Positions 58,174 through 62,670 of a stretch of 62,670 nucleotides of DNA are shown piece by piece. The position numbers were made by a program, and so were the translations under genes. The notes beneath the pieces are model-generated. The model made no database searches, was not told the origin of the DNA, and saw only the letters and a program-made list of their open reading frames with translations. Location of the stretch: NCBI RefSeq assembly GCF_018860855.1, contig NZ_JAHKQE010000016.1, positions 1 through 62,670 on the forward strand, written 5' to 3'. Source of the DNA: Amphritea atlantica (GTDB taxonomy: Bacteria > Pseudomonadota > Gammaproteobacteria > Pseudomonadales > Balneatricaceae). The number at the start of each line of letters is the position of its first letter. The stretch's first letter is position 1.

Positions 58174-59811
58174 ATGACCGTTGATCAATCGCCAGCTTGG
58201 ACAGCCCTGAACACACATGCCGAAGAGTTGGGCAATAAACATCTAAAAGACCTATTTGCCGAAGATGATCAGCGCTTTGATAAATTCAGCTTCAGTGCTG
58301 CCCACTGTCTCGCTGATTTTTCCAAGCAACGTATTACCGCCAGCACACTTGAAAAACTGATCCAACTAGCAGAACAACAACGTTTACCTGAAAAAATTGA
58401 AGCGCTGTTCACCGGCGAACATGTCAACACTTCAGAGAACCGGCCAGCGCTGCACACCGCGCTTCGCCAGCCAAAAGAAACACCACTGCTCTTAGGTGAT
58501 ATCGATATCTCAAAAGAGATTCACTGCTCACTGGAACGAATGGAGACGCTCGTCGAGCAGATCCACAACGGCCAGTGGCGCGGTTATGATGGCAGCCCTA
58601 TTACCAACGTTATCAATATCGGCGTGGGCGGCTCAGACTTAGGCCCTCTAATGGCTTGCCGTGCATTAAATATGTTTACCAGTGCCGAAATCAGGCACAT
58701 TGATGTACATTTTGTCTCCTCTATGGATGGCAGCCAACTGGCTCGATTGTTAAATAAAATTGACCCCGCCTCTACGCTGTTTATTGTCTCGTCAAAGTCG
58801 TTTTCAACCATTGATACCTTGGCAAACTCGAATACCGCCAGAGAGTGGCTCGTTAACGCCAGTGGCTTACCGGTCGAACTAATCAGCCAACACCACTTCA
58901 TCGGCATCACGGCCAGCCCAGCAAAGGCATCGGAATGGGGTATCCCAGAAAAAAATCAATTACACTTTTGGGATTGGACCGGGGGCCGCTACTCCATGTG
59001 GTCCGCCATTGGCATGGCTATCGCTCTGCACACCGGCAATAACAATTTCCGCAAAATGCTAGCCGGCGCCCATGAAATGGACAGCCACTTTCGTCACGCG
59101 CCACTGACGGAAAACCTACCTGTTTTGCTGGGCATGATGGGGATCTGGAATATTAATTTCCTTAATATCCACGCCCATGCCATATTGCCTTACGATGGTC
59201 GCTTACAGCACCTTCCTGCTTATCTTGAGCAGCTGGAAATGGAAAGTAATGGTAAAAGTGTTACCCTCAGCGGCGACAAATTCAACTATTCAACCTGCCC
59301 TATTTTGTGGGGTGAAGTAGGCCCGAATGCCCAGCATGCATTTTACCAGTTGCTGCATCAGGGCACAGAATCAGTCATGTGTGATTTCATCGCTCCAGCA
59401 CTGCGTTATCAAGAATATGGTGAAGAACTTCAGGCACAGCATCAATTAGCGCTAGCCAACTGTCTTGCCCAATCACGTTTATTAGCCTTGGGTGACAGTG
59501 TTCTTGAGAATGCCGATAATGCCCCGTTACATAAACGCTACCGTGGCAACCAGCCGAGCACTACCCTTATAATTGATGAGCTCACGCCAGAAAGTTTTGG
59601 CGCTCTGATCGCCATGTATGAACATAAGGTCTATGTGCAATCGGTTATATGGGAGATCAATCCATTTGATCAGTGGGGCGTAGAACTCGGTAAACAGGTA
59701 GCCACATCATTGCTCGATCAGTTTACCGATCCATCAGCAGCAAAAACAGATAGTTCAACCGAAGGATTGATTCGTTTTGTTCAACAGCAGCGCCGAGAGG
59801 TTAAATCATGA
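58174..59811 (+). CDS. pgi: Glucose-6-phosphate isomerase
   Basis: Pgi interconverts glucose-6-phosphate and fructose-6-phosphate. The 545-residue protein has the family signatures (NIGVGGSDLGP; FVSSMDGSQL; SSKSFSTIDTL; DWTGGRYSMWSAIG; IWEINPFDQWGVELGKQ). The catalytic glutamate lies in the region GPNAQHAFYQLLHQGT and upstream. The ATG at 58174 is used; the frame is open into galU but the N terminus TVDQSPAWTALNTHAEEL fits. It overlaps the next gene by ATGA. Confidence 0.96.
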   Translation: MTVDQSPAWTALNTHAEELGNKHLKDLFAEDDQRFDKFSFSAAHCLADFSKQRITASTLEKLIQLAEQQRLPEKIEALFTGEHVNTSENRPALHTALRQPKETPLLLGDIDISKEIHCSLERMETLVEQIHNGQWRGYDGSPITNVINIGVGGSDLGPLMACRALNMFTSAEIRHIDVHFVSSMDGSQLARLLNKIDPASTLFIVSSKSFSTIDTLANSNTAREWLVNASGLPVELISQHHFIGITASPAKASEWGIPEKNQLHFWDWTGGRYSMWSAIGMAIALHTGNNNFRKMLAGAHEMDSHFRHAPLTENLPVLLGMMGIWNINFLNIHAHAILPYDGRLQHLPAYLEQLEMESNGKSVTLSGDKFNYSTCPILWGEVGPNAQHAFYQLLHQGTESVMCDFIAPALRYQEYGEELQAQHQLALANCLAQSRLLALGDSVLENADNAPLHKRYRGNQPSTTLIIDELTPESFGALIAMYEHKVYVQSVIWEINPFDQWGVELGKQVATSLLDQFTDPSAAKTDSSTEGLIRFVQQQRREVKS

Positions 59812-61073
59812 AAGTTAAAGTCTATGGCGCTGACCTTACAGCCTGGGTGGCGGCCGCAAGCCTGGCCCGTGCAGGTAACGATGTGCATATAGAGGGCCCT
59901 GAAGCACAACTATCCAAACCGCTGCACGAAATTTCGGCACTGCGTGATGAACCGGGTTTACTGGATCAGATCGAATTGCAGATGGAACAAGGCCGCCTAC
60001 AGCGAACCCGTACCCCCGACAGTGAAACCAAGATTCACTGGCTTGCACTGGAGCACAATCAATTTGAAACAGCGGAACAAATTATTCGCGACCTTGCCGC
60101 CCGCGTACCTGAAAACCTGTTAATTATTAATCAGTGTAATTTTGGTGTAGGCGCAACCGACCAGTTGCAATGTAGCCTTAATAAAAGTCATAACCAAGCT
60201 GTCGTCTATATTCCAAACAGCCTTCAGGAAGGTAAAGCTTTACAGGGCTTTAGCCACCCCAAACGCATCACTATCGGTAGCGATAATAACTGGGCGATCA
60301 CCATGACCCGTTCCGTCATTCGCCCCTTTATGCAACACATTGAAAACTTGCTACTAATGAGCAGCCGAGAGGCAGAGTTTACCAAACTCGCCATTACCGG
60401 CATGCTGGCCATAAGGATTGGCTATATTAATGAACTCGCCAATCTTGCCGACCAAATGGGTGTCGATATCGACATTATTCGTGAAGGCATGGGAACAGAT
60501 CCAAGGGTCGGAAGCCACTATTTAAGTCCAGGCTGCGGTTTCGGTGGTGAAAATTTCAACCAAAATATTGCCCGTTTTTCCGATATTTTCGAAAAACGAG
60601 GACAAAACTCACTGCTTAAAACCGTTATTTCAGAAAATGAGATACAAAAAGAACTGCTCTTTAAGAAACTATGGCAACACTATCAGTGTGACCTAACGGG
60701 TAAAACCGTTGCCATTTGGGGGGCCTCATTCAAACCGGGAACCGCCAATATTGAGAATGCGTCCAGCTTAAAAACTATCGACGCACTGTTGGCGCAAGAT
60801 GTACAGATTAATGTGCATGATCCGGAAGCGTTAGACAATTTACAAAAGCGCTACCCATCAGAGCCGCTTATCCATTTCTGTCACGATGCCTATGATGCCG
60901 TTAATGATGCCGATGCCCTAATGCTGATCACAGAATGGCCTGAGTACTGGTCACCCGATTACCATAAAATACTCGAATCAATGCGTCAGCCTCTTATTAT
61001 CGATGGTCGCAACATCTTCGATAAACCCGCTCTCGAGATGTATGGCTTTACTTATATAGGCGTCGGTCGCTAA
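59808..61073 (+). CDS. Degenerate UDP-glucose/GDP-mannose dehydrogenase homologue, probably inactive as a dehydrogenase
   Basis: The 421-residue protein aligns by eye over its whole length with UDP-glucose 6-dehydrogenases: Rossmann start, EPGL (48-51), EGKALQGF plus HPKRITIG, a helical linker TKLAITGMLAIRIGYINELANL (192-213), DPRVGSHYLSPGCGFGG, and the C-terminal Rossmann VAIWGASFKPGT (301-312). Key residues are changed. GxGxxG is GADLTA (7-12), the catalytic Cys of GFGGSCFPKD is Asn249 (GFGGENFNQN), its Asp is Asn253, the Asn of the linker helix is Thr197, PEFLREG is PNSLQEG (136-142), and KPNTDDxR is KPGTANIE. Lys193 and Glu141 remain. It is coupled to pgi (ATGA) and to the next gene (TAATG). 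A regulatory, structural or new enzymatic role is possible. Confidence 0.8.
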   Translation: MKVKVYGADLTAWVAAASLARAGNDVHIEGPEAQLSKPLHEISALRDEPGLLDQIELQMEQGRLQRTRTPDSETKIHWLALEHNQFETAEQIIRDLAARVPENLLIINQCNFGVGATDQLQCSLNKSHNQAVVYIPNSLQEGKALQGFSHPKRITIGSDNNWAITMTRSVIRPFMQHIENLLLMSSREAEFTKLAITGMLAIRIGYINELANLADQMGVDIDIIREGMGTDPRVGSHYLSPGCGFGGENFNQNIARFSDIFEKRGQNSLLKTVISENEIQKELLFKKLWQHYQCDLTGKTVAIWGASFKPGTANIENASSLKTIDALLAQDVQINVHDPEALDNLQKRYPSEPLIHFCHDAYDAVNDADALMLITEWPEYWSPDYHKILESMRQPLIIDGRNIFDKPALEMYGFTYIGVGR

Positions 61074-61435
61074 TGCTAAGAAAAATATTTTTCTGTCTCT
61101 GTGCTGCAGCACTCCTGTATGGGCTATTTCGTCAAACACCGCCTCCGCAGCTATTTAATCAGTCAGATAAATTTGGCCACCTAGGGGGGTTTGCCGCGAT
61201 GACCGTTGTTGGCCTTTGGGCGGTTTCCCGTCGATTTACCCCCGTGTTTATCGTTAGCGTATTAATCCTTGCTTGCAGCGCCGAATTTATTCAGCAAACG
61301 CTGTTAGCTCATCGACATTTTTCACTTTACGATATGTATGCCAACCTGACAGGCATTGCCATAATACTAATCCCTTGGCTTGTCTGGCGCATCAGCCAAT
61401 ACTTTTTTTCAGATTCCTCTCATTTACAACCTTAA
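61073..61435 (+). CDS. VanZ family membrane protein
   Basis: A 120-residue membrane protein with four hydrophobic segments (about 5-17, 35-50, 60-78, 93-112). It has the VanZ-like pattern: [13 protein letters not shown] with the conserved Lys/His and [26 protein letters not shown] with conserved Glu/Asp/Asn. Family members occur in glycopeptide-resistance and exopolysaccharide loci and their biochemical role is unsettled. It overlaps the dehydrogenase-like gene stop by one base. Confidence 0.85.
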   Translation: MLRKIFFCLCAAALLYGLFRQTPPPQLFNQSDKFGHLGGFAAMTVVGLWAVSRRFTPVFIVSVLILACSAEFIQQTLLAHRHFSLYDMYANLTGIAIILIPWLVWRISQYFFSDSSHLQP

Positions 61436-61446
61436 GAGAAACGCCA

Positions 61447-62670
61447 ATGAGCAAACTAGCCTGTTTTAAAGCCTATGATATTCGCGGTCAGCTTGGCACT
61501 CAGCTAGATGAAGATCTAGCCTATCGTATTGGCCGAGCCTATGCGGAATTTCTCAAACCTAAAACCGTTGTCGTGGGTGGTGATATGCGCCTATCCACCG
61601 AGTCACTAAAGCAGGCTCTGACCCGAGGACTAAGAGACTCTGGCGTCGATGTATTAGATATAGGCCTGTGTGGAACTGAAGAGATCTATTTCGCTACATC
61701 CTATCTAAAAACAGATGGCGGCATCGTGGTCACCGCGAGCCACAACCCGAAAGATTACAACGGAATGAAGCTTGTACGTGAAGGTTCACGACCCATTAGC
61801 GGTGATACCGGCCTGAATGATATTGAGCAACTGACTCGGGAAAATAACTTTAGCACCCCCGATATAGCCAAGCAAGGTAGCTACAAACAAGTGAATACAC
61901 TGGCCGCCTATGTCGAACATCTTGAAGGCTATATCGACCTACAGGACCTAAAACCACTGAAATTGGTGGTAAATGCCGGCAATGGTGTCGCCGGACATGT
62001 GATCGATGCGTTAGAAACGCAGTTTAAAGCCGCCTCTGTCGCGATCGAATTTATTAAAATCCACCACCAACCCGACGGCACTTTCCCCAACGGTATCCCT
62101 AACCCGATTCTTGAAGAGAATCGTGCCGATACCATCGCTGCCGTATTGGAACACAAAGCGGATATGGGTATTGCCTGGGATGGCGACTTCGACCGCTGCT
62201 TCCTATTTGATGAAAATGGCCGCTTCATTGAGGGTTACTATATTGTTGGCTTACTCGCGGAAGCCTTTTTGGCCAAAAACCCCGGCGCAGCGATCATCCA
62301 CGACCCTCGCCTAACGTGGAACACCCTAGACATTGTTGCCGCCGGTGGCGGTAAAGCGATTCAAAGCAAAACAGGACATGCTTTCATTAAAGAGCGGATG
62401 CGTGAAGAAGATGCAGTCTACGGTGGCGAAATGAGTGCTCACCATTACTTCCGTGATTTCTTCTACTGCGATAGCGGCATGGTGCCTTGGCTACTCGTCG
62501 CTGAACTGATCAGCAAAAAGGGCAAAACGTTGTCTCAACTCGTTGATGACCGTATCACTAAATACCCATCTCCCGGTGAGATCAACAGTAAACTGGACGA
62601 TCCAAAAGCTGCAATTGAACGAGTTCTGGATACTTACAAAGAGAGCGCTATAGCAATCGATTATACCGAT
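61447..62670 (+). CDS. manB: Phosphomannomutase/phosphoglucomutase, cut by the window end
   Basis: The first 408 codons of a phosphohexomutase that interconverts hexose-6-phosphates and hexose-1-phosphates, feeding GalU and mannose-nucleotide synthesis. It begins [17 protein letters not shown] and has the phosphoserine loop [15 protein letters not shown] near 93-107, the Mg-binding DGDFDRCF near 244-251 and the sugar-binding [10 protein letters not shown] near 325-334. It resembles AlgC/ManB. The usual length is about 450-460 residues, so some 50 are missing past the window. AAGAGA precedes the ATG, 11 bp after the VanZ-like gene. Confidence 0.93.
   Translation, partial: MSKLACFKAYDIRGQLGTQLDEDLAYRIGRAYAEFLKPKTVVVGGDMRLSTESLKQALTRGLRDSGVDVLDIGLCGTEEIYFATSYLKTDGGIVVTASHNPKDYNGMKLVREGSRPISGDTGLNDIEQLTRENNFSTPDIAKQGSYKQVNTLAAYVEHLEGYIDLQDLKPLKLVVNAGNGVAGHVIDALETQFKAASVAIEFIKIHHQPDGTFPNGIPNPILEENRADTIAAVLEHKADMGIAWDGDFDRCFLFDENGRFIEGYYIVGLLAEAFLAKNPGAAIIHDPRLTWNTLDIVAAGGGKAIQSKTGHAFIKERMREEDAVYGGEMSAHHYFRDFFYCDSGMVPWLLVAELISKKGKTLSQLVDDRITKYPSPGEINSKLDDPKAAIERVLDTYKESAIAIDYTD

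Overview
The window is a chromosomal segment of a Gram-negative gammaproteobacterium. It has a complete dcw (division and cell wall) cluster with a meso-diaminopimelate-type MurE, lpxC and lpoA, a pil-coaE-yacG block, the rplM-rpsI-petABC-sspAB string, and a class A RNase P RNA. Gene order (ampDE | nadC | pilA | pilBCD-coaE-yacG; argJ-secA-lpxC-ftsZ...mraZ-rnpB-rsmI | lpoA-yraN-diaA-dolP) resembles Pseudomonas and marine Oceanospirillales-like bacteria. Moderate GC and the intergenic repeats fit a marine Oceanospirillales-type genome. The genus is an inference; no 16S rRNA gene is present.

Layout. 1-2.9 kb: a lone Fur-box-preceded ferric iron ABC ATPase and ampE/ampD. 3-10.5 kb: nadC, type IV pilin pilA, pilBCD, coaE, yacG. 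10.6-16.9 kb: Nudix/TMP-synthase-like fusion, argJ, secA, lpxC. 17-34 kb: the minus-strand dcw operon, transcribed mraZ to ftsZ, mostly with 1-14 nt overlaps, led by a promoter and a four-box MraZ operator. 34.5-36 kb: rnpB followed by degenerate tandem copies of its own 3' end, then rsmI. 36-39.5 kb: the plus-strand lpoA-yraN-diaA-dolP set. 39.8-44.9 kb: rplM-rpsI, petABC, sspA-sspB on the minus strand, with hairpins between transcription units. 44.9-45.4 kb: a tandem array of a roughly 143-bp palindromic repeat, related to copies near positions 41-162 and 39557-39764. 45.5-51.4 kb: zapE, an lrgAB-like pair with a GDT1-family membrane protein, and two molybdenum-cofactor units (moaD-mobA, moaB-moeA) with DnaA boxes upstream. 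51.8-62.7 kb: an exopolysaccharide locus on the plus strand.

The exopolysaccharide locus combines an outer-membrane beta-barrel, a short export protein without a lipobox, a Wzc-like tyrosine autokinase, a PHP-type phosphatase, a VpsP-like protein, sugar-nucleotide genes (galU, pgi, phosphomannomutase/phosphoglucomutase) and a VanZ-like membrane protein. Embedded in it, translationally coupled on both sides, is a UDP-glucose dehydrogenase homologue that has lost the NAD glycine motif and most catalytic residues. This is the strongest candidate for undescribed biology in the window. Other points worth a look are the rnpB-derived repeats, the DnaA boxes at the molybdenum-cofactor operons, the structured leader of rplM, and a repeat that supplies the stop codon of the iron ABC ATPase.
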